DNA of 64,000 bases from CAVYUC01 sp963783085 (GCA_963783085.1 CAWAMJ010000010.1:62001-126000); one strand, 5' to 3'. Counted from the stretch's first letter, positions 17,959-27,620 are shown. The notes: generated by a model from the letters alone, not told the origin. Translations and numbers: made by a program.

Positions 17959-20628
17959 TTAATCATCATCATCATCGTCATCTTTGCCACTAAATTTAGC
18001 CGGATACGGCTTTTTTCCATTGGAAGCAAACCAGATGATCCGGTTAAACAAGGCATCGTTTCCTGAATCCACATGGTCGAATTGCGGCTCCATGCTTTTT
18101 TTTGCATAATGCAATGCCGGTCCTTTTAGCTGCGATAAATCCTTGTTCATTTCATCCAGCGGTATTTCGTTCGGAAGTGCAACGTAAGCAGTATTATCTG
18201 CGTTCTCTGTAAAGCAATCGAACATTGGCATGGCCGTGGCATCCTGAATATTCATCGGCGGAATTCCTAAAATCTGCTCCATTGTCCGCACCATTGAAAC
18301 CTGGTTGTAATTGGTGTGGTTGGTGTCGTCGAATTTTGTGTACGGACTTGCGACCAAACCCACCGTCCGGTAGGCTGAAACATGATCCCATCCGGCCTGT
18401 GAATCGTCTTCAGTAACAAAAACCGCCGTATTATTCCAGAATTTACTTTTTGTAATCGCTTCGACGATTTGTCCCAGCGCCACATCGTTGTCAGCCACCA
18501 TTGCGCGCGGAGTGGGAAAGCCGGGGCGCGTTCCGGCGGTATGGTCATTTGGGAGCGCAATTATAATAAGTTCCGGCCACTGGTCTCCGTCCTGGTTTTC
18601 ATATTCCTTCAATTCCTGAATGAACGTTTGGGCCCGCAATACATCCGGAAATTTGTGGCTGTCGTATCCCGGATAGTTTTGGCTTAATATACTTCTGACC
18701 GGATCGATGGTTGTATGGTTTTCAAATTCCACTTTTTCGCCTTTTTTAAACTGATTGTAAATCGATTCCCAGGTGGCGTTTTTATCAAAAACAGGCACAC
18801 ATGCTTCACCGTAAATACGCACACTTTTCCCGTGGCGGCGGGCATTGTCCCAAATAAATCCGGTGGGTGCATAAACCAGCGCATCTTCCTGAACGTGCGG
18901 ATAACTGCGGAACCATGCACGCACATTTTTTTCAACATAATCAGTAACAATGGCCATGTCCGTCCACTGGTGTCCTTCGGCCGAAGATTTTCCGGAAGCA
19001 TAGAAATTGTCGAGCAACAAAAAATCGTCGACGAGTTTATGCATATTCGGAGTCACCTCTTTTCCGAAAACACAAAGTGAAGGTTCGCCGTCGCCGGCCG
19101 AAACGTCCCCTAAAACCTGATCGTAGGTGCGGTTTTCCTTGATAATGTATACGATGTGTTTGAAAACCGACGGTTCACCAATACGTTCAGGAACTGGTAC
19201 AGGAGCCACATTTTCCCGTGGAACTTTTTTGGCCAGGGCAATTCGGAAAAACTGGTTGGTTTGCTGCACTTTCCTGGTATACTGCAACAACTGATTCTTA
19301 TCAGGAACCGGAATGATTGAAACCGATGCCATCTGGTGATGGCTGTTGTAGGAGATTTTCCCGGTTTCTTCCGAAGTAAACGGAATGCGGGCGCCTTCGG
19401 CTTCAATATTTGGCACATATAAAAGTTCATCGTTATAAACGCAAACTGCGCCGGGATAGGCGCCGGTTGGAATAAATCCGCCAATTCTGCTGTTGCTGTC
19501 TTTTGCCGTGGCCGATGCATTTTTTCCCAGTTCAACCACCGCTACGGCATTGTCCATTCCGTTTGCCACATATAAAGTTTTCCCATCGCCTGAAATACCC
19601 AAACCATTGGGGGAATCGCCGAAATAAGGGTTTTTTTCCTCGCCCAGCCGAACCGCGATGGTTTCAACAACTTTGTCTGTTTCAGTATCAATCACCGAAA
19701 TAGCGTCACTGTTGGAATTGGCAATATAAATATAGTTTCCATCAGGACTTGAAATAATATCATTGGGATGTAAACCGACTTCGGTTTCATTCAGCAAAGT
19801 TCCGTTGGATGAATTGAAAATTGAAACCGTTCCTTCGCGGGTAGCACCGGTTTCCGGGTCAACTTTCGCTTTTCCCCATGGAACGCCGGCCACATTTGTA
19901 TCGCTTTCATCAGGGACTGCTCCGGCCCAGTTGGAAACATAAATTTTTCCGGCAGCTTTAACCACTCCGAACGGCGCCACTCCGGTAGGTACCGACCAAA
20001 TGGTTTCGCCCGTTTCGGCATTGGCTTTCACCAATTTGTTGTTCCCGTTTAAAACCACGTAAAAAAAAGGAGCGCCGGATTCTTCAGTCACAATTACTTC
20101 ATTCGGGAGAGCAGTTTTTGAAGGCGATTCTGCGGCATATTCAAATGCATTCGCCAATTTTAGTTTACGGCCATTCCAAATCGCTTTGATTACATACGAT
20201 TTGTCTCCTGAAACGCTCCAGTACAATTCGTAACCCTCGCCGGATTTCCGCCAACTGATTCCCGAGAAAGTATTCATGGCATTCTCTTTCAGCAAATCTT
20301 TCAGCGTAGTACGCTCAACTATTTTATTCGTTTGTGCCGAAAGCATTACAATGGAATACCTGCCTTCTATGGCAATCCACTTTCCGTCAGGCGATGCGGC
20401 ACAATCCATCGCGTGGTTTTCGAGTTCCTTGTCGCCAAAATAAACCTGAAAGCCGGCCGGTGAAATCCAGCGGTTGTAAGGCATCAGCACCGGGAGATCG
20501 TTGTTTGCAAGTGTCTGTTGTTCGTATTCAGTGAGGTATTTAGCCTGTTGGTGTTTATTGCTTTGGGCAACGGTTAGCACCGGGCTAACAGCCAAAAACA
20601 CAATCAGAATGCGGAAAATAATTTTCAT
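17959..20628 (-). CDS. secreted YncE-type beta-propeller plus phosphoesterase (alkaline phosphatase superfamily)
   Basis: 889 residues. A signal peptide (about 22 residues) is followed by a seven-bladed YncE/PQQ-like propeller (to ~residue 480) with repeats such as ISSPDGNYIYIANSNSDAI and NGLGISGDGKTLYVANGMDN. A PF04185-type phosphoesterase domain follows: HIVYIIKENRTYDQVLGD holds the metal ligands, and FVTEDDSQAGWDHV a later ligand set. The protein ends in seven Asp residues encoded by a GAT/GAC repeat. Probably periplasmic or surface-exposed; phosphodiester or phospholipid substrates are possible. It is convergent with rbsK. Confidence 0.92.
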   Translation of the reverse strand: MKIIFRILIVFLAVSPVLTVAQSNKHQQAKYLTEYEQQTLANNDLPVLMPYNRWISPAGFQVYFGDKELENHAMDCAASPDGKWIAIEGRYSIVMLSAQTNKIVERTTLKDLLKENAMNTFSGISWRKSGEGYELYWSVSGDKSYVIKAIWNGRKLKLANAFEYAAESPSKTALPNEVIVTEESGAPFFYVVLNGNNKLVKANAETGETIWSVPTGVAPFGVVKAAGKIYVSNWAGAVPDESDTNVAGVPWGKAKVDPETGATREGTVSIFNSSNGTLLNETEVGLHPNDIISSPDGNYIYIANSNSDAISVIDTETDKVVETIAVRLGEEKNPYFGDSPNGLGISGDGKTLYVANGMDNAVAVVELGKNASATAKDSNSRIGGFIPTGAYPGAVCVYNDELLYVPNIEAEGARIPFTSEETGKISYNSHHQMASVSIIPVPDKNQLLQYTRKVQQTNQFFRIALAKKVPRENVAPVPVPERIGEPSVFKHIVYIIKENRTYDQVLGDVSAGDGEPSLCVFGKEVTPNMHKLVDDFLLLDNFYASGKSSAEGHQWTDMAIVTDYVEKNVRAWFRSYPHVQEDALVYAPTGFIWDNARRHGKSVRIYGEACVPVFDKNATWESIYNQFKKGEKVEFENHTTIDPVRSILSQNYPGYDSHKFPDVLRAQTFIQELKEYENQDGDQWPELIIIALPNDHTAGTRPGFPTPRAMVADNDVALGQIVEAITKSKFWNNTAVFVTEDDSQAGWDHVSAYRTVGLVASPYTKFDDTNHTNYNQVSMVRTMEQILGIPPMNIQDATAMPMFDCFTENADNTAYVALPNEIPLDEMNKDLSQLKGPALHYAKKSMEPQFDHVDSGNDALFNRIIWFASNGKKPYPAKFSGKDDDDDDD

Positions 20629-20780
20629 TTTATTTGACTTTTAAGTTCATCAATAAGTTGAAGCGTTAAATTACAATTTTAATGTTAAACCGGAAAAACA
20701 GAATTTATTGACAAAAATAGTTTTTTGAAGCAGTTCGTTTTCTCGAAAACCGGATAATCGTCTGTTGATTGTGGTTTTAT

Positions 20781-20788
20781 TACTTTTG
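20781..20788 (+). promoter_or_regulatory. -7 promoter element of the DEAD-box helicase gene
   Basis: TACTTTTG matches TAnnTTTG and ends 4 nt before the chosen ATG (20793). The predicted transcription start coincides with, or lies next to, the start codon, so the mRNA may be leaderless. Confidence 0.45.
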
Positions 20789-20792
20789 CATT

Positions 20793-22115
20793 ATGAAAAA
20801 AACATTCGAAGAGCTTAAAATAGCCAAATCAATTTTGAAGTCGCTGGATGATATCGGGTTTCAAACGCCCACGCCCATTCAAGCCAAAGCGATTCCAAAA
20901 ATTGCATCGGGCGTTAATGTGGTTGGAATCGCTCAAACCGGCACCGGCAAAACAGCCGCTTATCTTCTACCGCTACTCACCAAACTGGTAAAACCGGAGG
21001 GCAAAGACCCGCGGGTGGTAATTTTGGTTCCCACACGCGAGCTCTCCATTCAGGTGGGCGAAGATATTGCGGAACTGACCAGTTGGTCGGAGTTGCGGCA
21101 CGCTGCGGTTTTCGGCGGGGTTGGCTGGACAAAACACGCTGAACTGGTAGAGCCGGGTATCGATTTGCTGGTGGCTACCCCCGGCAGGTTGTGGGACTTA
21201 TACCAGGCCGGTATTCTTTCGCTGAAAAAGGTGAAGCACCTGGTTATTGATGAAGCTGATCGGATGCTCGATATGGGTTTTATGCCACAACTCAGCAAGT
21301 TATTGGAAATTCTTCCGCCGCGTCGGCAAAACCTGTTGTTTTCAGCCACATTTTCAGAAAAAGTTGAAAAACTGGTCGATGAATTTCTTGAGCATTACGA
21401 AAAACTGGAAGTTGCCCAATCGGCCACACCGGTAAAACAGGTAACTCAGATCGCTTATCAGGTGCCCAATTTCAGAACAAAACTCAATCTTTTAAAACAC
21501 CTGCTGGAAGATGACAAAACATTTTCGCGGGTAATTGTTTTTGTAAAAACAAAGACGAATGCCGAAAGCGTTTTCAAAGTGATAAAACGAAAAACCGAAG
21601 GGGAAAAGCGGATTTTGCATTCGAACAAAGCACAAAACACCCGGATTAATGCAATTCAGGCATTTAAAAGCGGCGAGGTGCGGGTATTGATTACTACTGA
21701 TGTTTCGGCGAGAGGTTTGGATGCCAGCCTCGTTTCACATGTCATAAATTTTGATGTACCACCCGATTATGAAAACTATGTGCACCGGATTGGCCGGACG
21801 GCCAGGGCCGGAAAAAGCGGAGAGGCGATTACATTAATCGATCGGTCGGAAGAGTGGCACTGGAAAAAAATCGAAAAACTGATTCGGATGGAAATTCCGC
21901 TGCGGGAAGTTCCGGAAGGTGTGGAAGTGGTTGATACCGATTTCGAAGAAAAGCAGGAACAACTGCGGGAAATCGACCGGCAGCGTAAAATCGACGACCC
22001 TACATACCAGGGTGCGTTTCATCAAAAGAAAAAGAGACCGGGAACGAAACAGGGTCATAACGATCGGTTCAGAAGAACCCGTCCGCGGCAAAAACGATCA
22101 GGAAGAAAGAGGTAG
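20793..22115 (+). CDS. DEAD-box RNA helicase (RhlE-like)
   Basis: 440 residues from the start at 20793 (MKKTFEELKIAKSILKSL); the frame is open from 20769. The Q motif is FQTPTPIQAKAIP, motif I AQTGTGKT, Ia PTRELSIQ, II DEADRMLDMGF, III SAT and VI HRIGRTARAG. The C-terminal tail from ~residue 385 is strongly basic (KKKRPGTKQGHNDRFRRT), typical of RhlE-type RNA-binding tails. It remodels structured RNA in ribosome assembly or decay. It is convergent with the acyltransferase gene (2 bp gap). Confidence 0.96.
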   Translation: MKKTFEELKIAKSILKSLDDIGFQTPTPIQAKAIPKIASGVNVVGIAQTGTGKTAAYLLPLLTKLVKPEGKDPRVVILVPTRELSIQVGEDIAELTSWSELRHAAVFGGVGWTKHAELVEPGIDLLVATPGRLWDLYQAGILSLKKVKHLVIDEADRMLDMGFMPQLSKLLEILPPRRQNLLFSATFSEKVEKLVDEFLEHYEKLEVAQSATPVKQVTQIAYQVPNFRTKLNLLKHLLEDDKTFSRVIVFVKTKTNAESVFKVIKRKTEGEKRILHSNKAQNTRINAIQAFKSGEVRVLITTDVSARGLDASLVSHVINFDVPPDYENYVHRIGRTARAGKSGEAITLIDRSEEWHWKKIEKLIRMEIPLREVPEGVEVVDTDFEEKQEQLREIDRQRKIDDPTYQGAFHQKKKRPGTKQGHNDRFRRTRPRQKRSGRKR

Positions 22116-22117
22116 TT

Positions 22118-23461
22118 TTAATCTAAGATCATGTTATCCAACAGATCAAACAGCTTCCTTTTTTCCTGCTGTAAGTTTTTATATTGTTCTTTTTGAAAAA
22201 ATTTCAGACTTAATAAACGATATCTTCCAATTGTTTTTCGTAGAAGAATATACCATTTAAAAGCCAGTTTCCCGGCAAAAGGCATACTTAACAGGAATAA
22301 AATCTTTAGCCAAATTCCGGGGAAAATCCAGGAAAGTGCCAGAAATTCCACCAGATAAACCAACGGAAACAAAATGATTCCGGCCACCAGGAAAAAGGTA
22401 CTCCAGAACGTATGATCTTTCACTTTTTTCCGAATCAGACGATCGGTGGTGAAAAACGGAATGGCATTGAGGAGAAAACCATAAACGAAAACCGGCAGGC
22501 TGGTGAGTAAAAGCAAAGTATTCAAAAACAGCTTTATCAAATTATTCTGCGGTTGCTCAACCAGCCAATTTCGCAAGTTTGTCTGTTTCAGCACCTTGAT
22601 GTAACCGCGCACTGCCGAAACCAGTTTTTCTGTTTCTTCCGGCATTTGCTTTTCCAGTTTATCCAACCTGTTCGCTAATTTCTGATCGGAATAAAAAAGG
22701 TTTAAAGTTGTATTTCGTTTTCCCAGCTTTATCAGAAAATGCCTTCCGTAAATCTCACGAATTCGTTCAAAATCTTTGTAATATTTTTTTGTTCTGAAAT
22801 CGATAACCAGCGGCAGGATCGAATCGTGGATTTTTGATTTTAATAATCCCGTAGCTGAATTCGGACTTTCCTGATATTCATAAGTATAATCTTTAACGGG
22901 AATGGGATTTCCGAAATTAATGATAACGGTACGGTTGAATTTCCAATAGTGGCTGTAATAGATTCCCGTGGGAATTATCTGTATATCGAGGTTGAAGTCC
23001 GATTTTTCCTCGGCCATAAAAACGATGCGAGGAACTGCTTTTTTGTGCGCGAGCATCTGTCGTTTACCGGAATGTGCTGCTTCCGGGAAAAGCGCCAGCG
23101 CCGAATTATTTTTCAGCACTTTTGTGGAGGCGGAAAACGTTTGTTCGTTTTTCGCCAGGTTTTCTTTGCCGTCGCGTAACCGGTAAACCGGCATAATTTT
23201 CATAAACCGGAGAATGGTATTTACGATATTGGATTTAAATATATCGGCCCGCGCCAGCCAAACCGGCTGAACCCGGGTGTGCAGCAAAACAGCCAATGGG
23301 TCGCTCAGTGCATTTTGATGGTTTGGTGCAAAAATAAGGGGTTTGTTTTTGGGAATTTTTTCTTTACCGGTAACAATTATATTTTTGTGTATCAGCCAAT
23401 CGGCAAAAATGACGTATTGCTTCAACAGCCAGTATCCGAACGACCACTTTTCGTATTTCAT
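22118..23461 (-). CDS. PlsC-type glycerophospholipid acyltransferase with extra membrane domain
   Basis: 447 residues. The acyltransferase domain has HX4D in PNHQNALSDPLAVLL, the ALFPEAAHSG (FPEG-type) motif, and a further block around IIPTGIYYSHYW. The C-terminal ~150 residues contain three or four hydrophobic helices, beyond the usual PlsC size of ~240. It probably acylates a glycerol phosphate or lysophospholipid, or an ornithine/glycine-lipid precursor, at the inner membrane. The exact acceptor is not readable. Confidence 0.88.
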   Translation of the reverse strand: MKYEKWSFGYWLLKQYVIFADWLIHKNIIVTGKEKIPKNKPLIFAPNHQNALSDPLAVLLHTRVQPVWLARADIFKSNIVNTILRFMKIMPVYRLRDGKENLAKNEQTFSASTKVLKNNSALALFPEAAHSGKRQMLAHKKAVPRIVFMAEEKSDFNLDIQIIPTGIYYSHYWKFNRTVIINFGNPIPVKDYTYEYQESPNSATGLLKSKIHDSILPLVIDFRTKKYYKDFERIREIYGRHFLIKLGKRNTTLNLFYSDQKLANRLDKLEKQMPEETEKLVSAVRGYIKVLKQTNLRNWLVEQPQNNLIKLFLNTLLLLTSLPVFVYGFLLNAIPFFTTDRLIRKKVKDHTFWSTFFLVAGIILFPLVYLVEFLALSWIFPGIWLKILFLLSMPFAGKLAFKWYILLRKTIGRYRLLSLKFFQKEQYKNLQQEKRKLFDLLDNMILD

Positions 23462-23529
23462 TTTATGTCAATTTTACTCGAAGAATTTATATCCCAGCCT
23501 TTTTTAGCTATTTAGATGAACCTGAACGA

Positions 23530-24486
23530 TTACAACGCCGGTTGCGGTACCTGTTTTTTCGACCACAGGGTTGCCAGCGCCAAACCGCTGATGATATGCC
23601 AGACTCCCCACCAGGCAGCAATAATGGTCATTCCCCCCAATTCAAGTTCCGGCGGGAAAATTTTTGGGTTGAACATTAATACCAACGCCAATCCGGAATT
23701 TTGAATCCCGGTTTCAATAGTAATGGTGCGGCGGTTGATACGCGGCAACTTAAACAGGGTGCTGGTTAAAAAACCGGTGCCAAGGGCAAGTCCGTTATGA
23801 ATGAGGACGATTAGAAAAACCAGGTGGATAAATTTCATGAAGTGGTTGAAATTCGCTGAAAGCAGCACGATAACAAATAAAACAAAAATGATGATGGAAG
23901 CCTGCCGGATTGGCTTCTTTATTTTGTTTGTCAGATTTGGCAAGTAATGAGAAAATGCCAGCCCCACCAAAATCGGGATACCCAGTAAAATAACCACCGT
24001 TTGCACCATTTGCATAAAATCAATTTCGATAGGTACGAGGTAGGTACCTGCACCGGTAGTATTGTAGTGGTTGATGAACAGTTTCCCCCAAAGCGCGAAA
24101 TTCAGGGGTGTCATAAAGGTCGCGGTTAAAGTTGCGATGGCAGTTAAACTTACCGACAACGCCACATTTCCTTTTGCCAGCGAACTCATAAAATTCGAAA
24201 TATTCCCTCCGGGGCAGGCGGCAATTAAAATCATTCCCAAAGCAACGGTAGGAGTTGGGTTGAGGACAATGATAAAAAGGAAGGTGACTGCAGGCAATAA
24301 AAAAAACTGGGAAACAACCCCTACTATCGCCGACTTCGGGTTCATAAATACATCTTTGAAATGTTTTGGCCTGATATCCAGCGCAACACCAAACATGATG
24401 AACGCAATTGTGATATTCAGGGCAAGCAAACCCGACGGCGAAAAATTTAACCTCACATGATCCAAAACTTCAAGCGCTTCTTTCAT
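23530..24486 (-). CDS. bile acid:sodium symporter (BASS) family transporter
   Basis: 318 residues, nine to ten membrane helices. The Na+-binding crossover region is seen in ACPGGNISNFMSSLAKGN and in the later ETGIQNSGLALVLMF motif; both are hallmarks of the BASS/ASBT fold. It transports an organic anion with Na+. The substrate is not readable, and bile acid is only a family name. Confidence 0.93.
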   Translation of the reverse strand: MKEALEVLDHVRLNFSPSGLLALNITIAFIMFGVALDIRPKHFKDVFMNPKSAIVGVVSQFFLLPAVTFLFIIVLNPTPTVALGMILIAACPGGNISNFMSSLAKGNVALSVSLTAIATLTATFMTPLNFALWGKLFINHYNTTGAGTYLVPIEIDFMQMVQTVVILLGIPILVGLAFSHYLPNLTNKIKKPIRQASIIIFVLFVIVLLSANFNHFMKFIHLVFLIVLIHNGLALGTGFLTSTLFKLPRINRRTITIETGIQNSGLALVLMFNPKIFPPELELGGMTIIAAWWGVWHIISGLALATLWSKKQVPQPAL

Positions 24487-24612
24487 AACCCATTTCCTTT
24501 TTGAACGTTTGAAAATAGAAAAACTTTTTAAGAAATCACAATGTTGTAAAAACAGTCGGAATTTTGCCGGGTAAAATGATTTATTTAAATCTATTTGGTA
24601 AAGGCAACCAAT

Positions 24613-24650
24613 AAAAAACCGGGATATTTATGAACATCCCGGTTTTCCAT
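24613..24650 (-). terminator. intrinsic terminator of the alkaline phosphatase gene
   Basis: An 11-bp perfect stem (24615-24625 with 24636-24646), 10-nt loop and an A-run on the plus strand (U-run in the minus transcript) begin about 16 bp after the alkaline phosphatase stop codon. Ts on the other side make it partly bidirectional. Confidence 0.8.
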
Positions 24651-24665
24651 TGAAAAAAGTGGAAA

Positions 24666-25820
24666 TTATTTTCCCAGAAGCAGCTTTGTCATTTTTTGAT
24701 TGACCTCTGTATTTTCCATAATTCCCCTGAATTCTTCGGCGCCGGGGCCGTATGCAAATACAGGAACCCAAACAGCAGAGTGGCTTCCGGTTGTGTAAGC
24801 CCCTTTTACCATCCCGGTTTTCATATCGCCGTCTACAACCGACATTCCGCCGGTTTCATGGTCGGCGGTTACCACGATCAGTGTTTCGCCGTTTTTTGAC
24901 GCAAATTCAAGCGCTTTTCCGATTGCCTGATCGAAATCGATCATGTCTTCAACCACATAATTGGTATTTCCGGCATGCCCGCCCCAGTCAATCTGGGAAC
25001 CTTCAACCATTAAAAAGAACCCTTTTTTGTTATCGTCTAAAATATCGATGGCCGTTTTTGTAGCCGCCGGTAGCATGTTACCGCGTTTTTCCAACCTTCC
25101 GGCATCGCTATCAGCAACCAAACCAACCAGTTTCCCTGAATTGATTTTCGATATTTCATCCATGTTGCGTTTCACCGTGTACCCTTTTTCTTCCAGCTCA
25201 TTTACCAGGTTCCGGCCGTCTTTCCGGGATGCAAAATGAGTATAGCCGCCGCCGATAAATACTTCGATATCCGTTTTCAGGAAATCGGCTGCAATCTCTT
25301 CATACATGTTTCTGTTGGGCTGATGTGCTATGAAGGATGCTGGTGTTGCATGGGTAATGGTGGAAGTTGCTACCAAACCGGTAGCCAGATTTTTTTCTTC
25401 GGCTTTTTCCAGAATGGTTTTTACCGGTTTTTTGTCTGGAGTTACGCCAATGGCTCCGTTATAAGTTTTCACACCGCATGAAAGTGCTGTGCCGCCTGCC
25501 GCTGAATCGGTGATATAATTGTCAGCCGATTGTGTTTTTGAAAAGCCGATATTTTTGAAATTTTCCAGATAAAGGTGACCCTTGTTGGCAGTCAGTCCCG
25601 AAAAAACTTGCGCTACTCCCATACCGTCGCCAATCATTAAAATCACGTTTTTTGGCTTTTTCACCTTGAAGGTTTGGGTGAAAGTCTGAACGTCGTATGA
25701 ATTTCCGCCGGTGTAGGTTTTTTCATCGTCGTTTGAAGTGGAATTCAAATAAGAATCCTGCGCATAAGTGTGCAATCCGAACGTAAGGACAGCAATCAGT
25801 AAAAATAATTTATGATTCAT
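24666..25820 (-). CDS. secreted alkaline phosphatase (PhoA family)
   Basis: 384 residues with a signal peptide ending near TYAQDS. The metal ligand Asp is in VILMIGDGMGVAQ, the nucleophile Ser106 in TDSAAGGTALSCG, and further zinc ligands in QIDWGGHAGN and VTADHETGGM. It hydrolyses phosphomonoesters outside the cytoplasm. It is monocistronic, with a -7 element at 25849-25856 and a strong terminator. It may respond to phosphate, but no Pho box was sought. Confidence 0.96.
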   Translation of the reverse strand: MNHKLFLLIAVLTFGLHTYAQDSYLNSTSNDDEKTYTGGNSYDVQTFTQTFKVKKPKNVILMIGDGMGVAQVFSGLTANKGHLYLENFKNIGFSKTQSADNYITDSAAGGTALSCGVKTYNGAIGVTPDKKPVKTILEKAEEKNLATGLVATSTITHATPASFIAHQPNRNMYEEIAADFLKTDIEVFIGGGYTHFASRKDGRNLVNELEEKGYTVKRNMDEISKINSGKLVGLVADSDAGRLEKRGNMLPAATKTAIDILDDNKKGFFLMVEGSQIDWGGHAGNTNYVVEDMIDFDQAIGKALEFASKNGETLIVVTADHETGGMSVVDGDMKTGMVKGAYTTGSHSAVWVPVFAYGPGAEEFRGIMENTEVNQKMTKLLLGK

Positions 25821-25848
25821 TTTCCTGGAATTTTTTTATTTAATGAGC

Positions 25849-25856
25849 CAAAAATA
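25849..25856 (-). promoter_or_regulatory. -7 promoter element of the alkaline phosphatase gene
   Basis: Minus strand TATTTTTG matches TAnnTTTG, 28 bp before the start codon. No convincing -33 element was seen, and the region is AT-rich, so chance occurrence is possible. Confidence 0.35.
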
Positions 25857-25904
25857 AAATAAAGTTTTGAATGGGAAATTAAAATTCCATTAATCCGTCA
25901 GCGT

Positions 25905-26567
25905 TTATCTGAACTTTTCCAGTTCGGTTTTATCGAATTCATCGTTCAGTGTAAAAGTTGTTCCTTCTTTGCCGGTGTTAATTTTTATAATATTCAGGAT
26001 AACGAAATTGCTTAGAATTTCTTCTGCTTTTTTTCTGGTTATTTGCGCGCGGCGAATAAATTTGGAAAAAGAAATATCCGAATTTTTCTGAAGGTATTCA
26101 ATCAGGAATTTTTCATCGTCAGAGTAGGAGATGTAAATTCCTTTCGGACTTTGTTGTTTTTTCCAGACTTCAATCTGAATTTTGTGGGCCAGGTAATTTT
26201 CGTCTTTTATGCGGATGTATGCAAGCCACTTACCTGAATTATCCCTGGCGAAATGTGGTTTTACATTGCTGGGTTCCACTGAAATTTCAAGCACAGTTTT
26301 GCCATCTACATACCACTCTTTGGTCGAAAAACTGAGGGGAGGACTGCTGTAAATTTTAGCAGCCGACTCGACCATATAGAATTCTTCGTCGGTTCGTATC
26401 CCTGCGATTTTGCCGTTGTCTTTCACTCCAACAAGCAACCGGCCGCCGTCGGTGTTGGCAAAGGCAACCAGCGAGCGTGCAATTTTTTTCGAGTCATTAA
26501 TACAGTATTTAAAATCCTGCTGTTGGTGCTCGCCTTCATTAATTAATTTTTGCAGATGTCTGTTCAA
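25905..26567 (-). CDS. AlbA_2/Schlafen-type putative DNA-binding protein
   Basis: 220 residues. The N-terminal half is an AlbA_2 (divergent AAA-4/Schlafen core) domain: EHQQQDFKYCINDSKKIARS, FANTDGGRLLVGVKDNGKIAG and a later strand with AYIRIKDENY. The C-terminal ~80 residues look like a winged helix (ISFSKFIRRAQITRKKAEEI). Bacteroidota homologues are common stand-alone genes of unknown role, possibly nucleic-acid binding. No toxin, phage or defence genes adjoin it. Confidence 0.85.
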   Translation of the reverse strand: MNRHLQKLINEGEHQQQDFKYCINDSKKIARSLVAFANTDGGRLLVGVKDNGKIAGIRTDEEFYMVESAAKIYSSPPLSFSTKEWYVDGKTVLEISVEPSNVKPHFARDNSGKWLAYIRIKDENYLAHKIQIEVWKKQQSPKGIYISYSDDEKFLIEYLQKNSDISFSKFIRRAQITRKKAEEILSNFVILNIIKINTGKEGTTFTLNDEFDKTELEKFR

Positions 26568-26671
26568 AGCTGTTCGTTTTTCCGGATTTCAAAACACAGT
26601 GACCACAAAATTAACCATGATTCAGACAAATAAAAAGCGGGACTGCGGGTGCAAGGTGTAACTTCAGCAAA

Positions 26672-27118
26672 TTAAAGTTCTTTCTTTTTAATTAATTCAA
26701 TCAGTTCTTTTTCATGCTGGTTTTCTTCTTTTCCAATTTGCAGCGCTTCCGGAATTTCCCGGCCTATTTCCTTGTAATTAATCTGAGCTCTTTTTTCGCC
26801 GTTTTCCATTACTTTTAAACCATACGTAAGGCCGAAAATTTTAGCTATCCAGTAGAACTTAAAAATGTCCCACCGGCTTGGTTCAACCTCGCGCCCGCTG
26901 TATATCATCCACGTTTTATAATGCCGCAATTCATCTTCTGCAATTGCGTTTAGCAAATCTTTGTTGTTCTTATTTTTTGCCTCCCGGGCAAGCCGTTTGT
27001 AAATATGATATTCCGTTACCTCGCTTCGCTGGGCTTGTATAATTTGTTTACGCACAAGCGGAGTTAACGGCTTTCGCCCAATATTTTTTTTCAATTTGTG
27101 TTTCATCATTGCTGTCAT
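26672..27118 (-). CDS. ferritin-like (rubrerythrin/VIT1-type) diiron protein without membrane domain
   Basis: 148 residues, mostly helical. Iron-ligand patterns are visible: QRSEVTEYHIYKRL (Glu) and EDELRHYKTW (ExxH), with a second EENQHEKEL (ExxH) near the C terminus. This matches the N-terminal ferritin-like domain that in many proteins precedes a VIT1/CCC1 iron/manganese transporter. No such transporter domain follows in any frame in the next 100 bp. It may handle iron or peroxide (inference). Confidence 0.8.
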   Translation of the reverse strand: MTAMMKHKLKKNIGRKPLTPLVRKQIIQAQRSEVTEYHIYKRLAREAKNKNNKDLLNAIAEDELRHYKTWMIYSGREVEPSRWDIFKFYWIAKIFGLTYGLKVMENGEKRAQINYKEIGREIPEALQIGKEENQHEKELIELIKKKEL

Positions 27119-27164
27119 TCAATATTTTTGTGCCTGTATTGCATTTTTATGGGCCGAAAATATG

Positions 27165-27620
27165 TTACACATTGGTTTTCAGCCACTCGAAAGTTACATA
27201 ATGATCGGGATTCATTCCCATTTTCTTGTATGTTTTTTGAGCAGAAACATTCGATTTATCGGCGTACAACCTGATCCCGTTGAGGTTTTCATTTTGCATC
27301 ACCAATTCTTTTACATGTGAATACAAGTTGCGATAGATTCCTTTTCTGCGGAAAGCGGGCAAAATGTAAACCGACTGAATCCATAAAATAGTCCCGTTTC
27401 TCCAGTCGCTCCATTCGTAAGTGGTTAAAAGCGACCCAACAACTTTGTTTTCATATTCTGCTACGTAATACTGTCCTTTCGAAGAATCTTCAAGGACAGC
27501 TTTCACACCTTTTAAAACGGTTTCGGAATCAAGTTTGATGTTTTCTGTTTCACTCGCCATGGCAAGCTGGAATTCCAGGATCGACGAATGATCTTCTATT
27601 CTTGCTTTTCTAATCAACAT
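27165..27620 (-). CDS. GNAT-family N-acetyltransferase
   Basis: 151 residues from the preferred start at 27620 (MLIRKARIEDHSSILEFQ); the frame is open further to 27686. GNAT motif A, the acetyl-CoA pyrophosphate loop, is IQSVYILPAFRRKGIYRNL. Motif B follows with LYADKSNVSAQKTYKKMGM. Closest in style to small YjgM/Eis-like transferases; substrate unknown. It has an exact -7 element upstream (27637-27644). Confidence 0.9.
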   Translation of the reverse strand: MLIRKARIEDHSSILEFQLAMASETENIKLDSETVLKGVKAVLEDSSKGQYYVAEYENKVVGSLLTTYEWSDWRNGTILWIQSVYILPAFRRKGIYRNLYSHVKELVMQNENLNGIRLYADKSNVSAQKTYKKMGMNPDHYVTFEWLKTNV

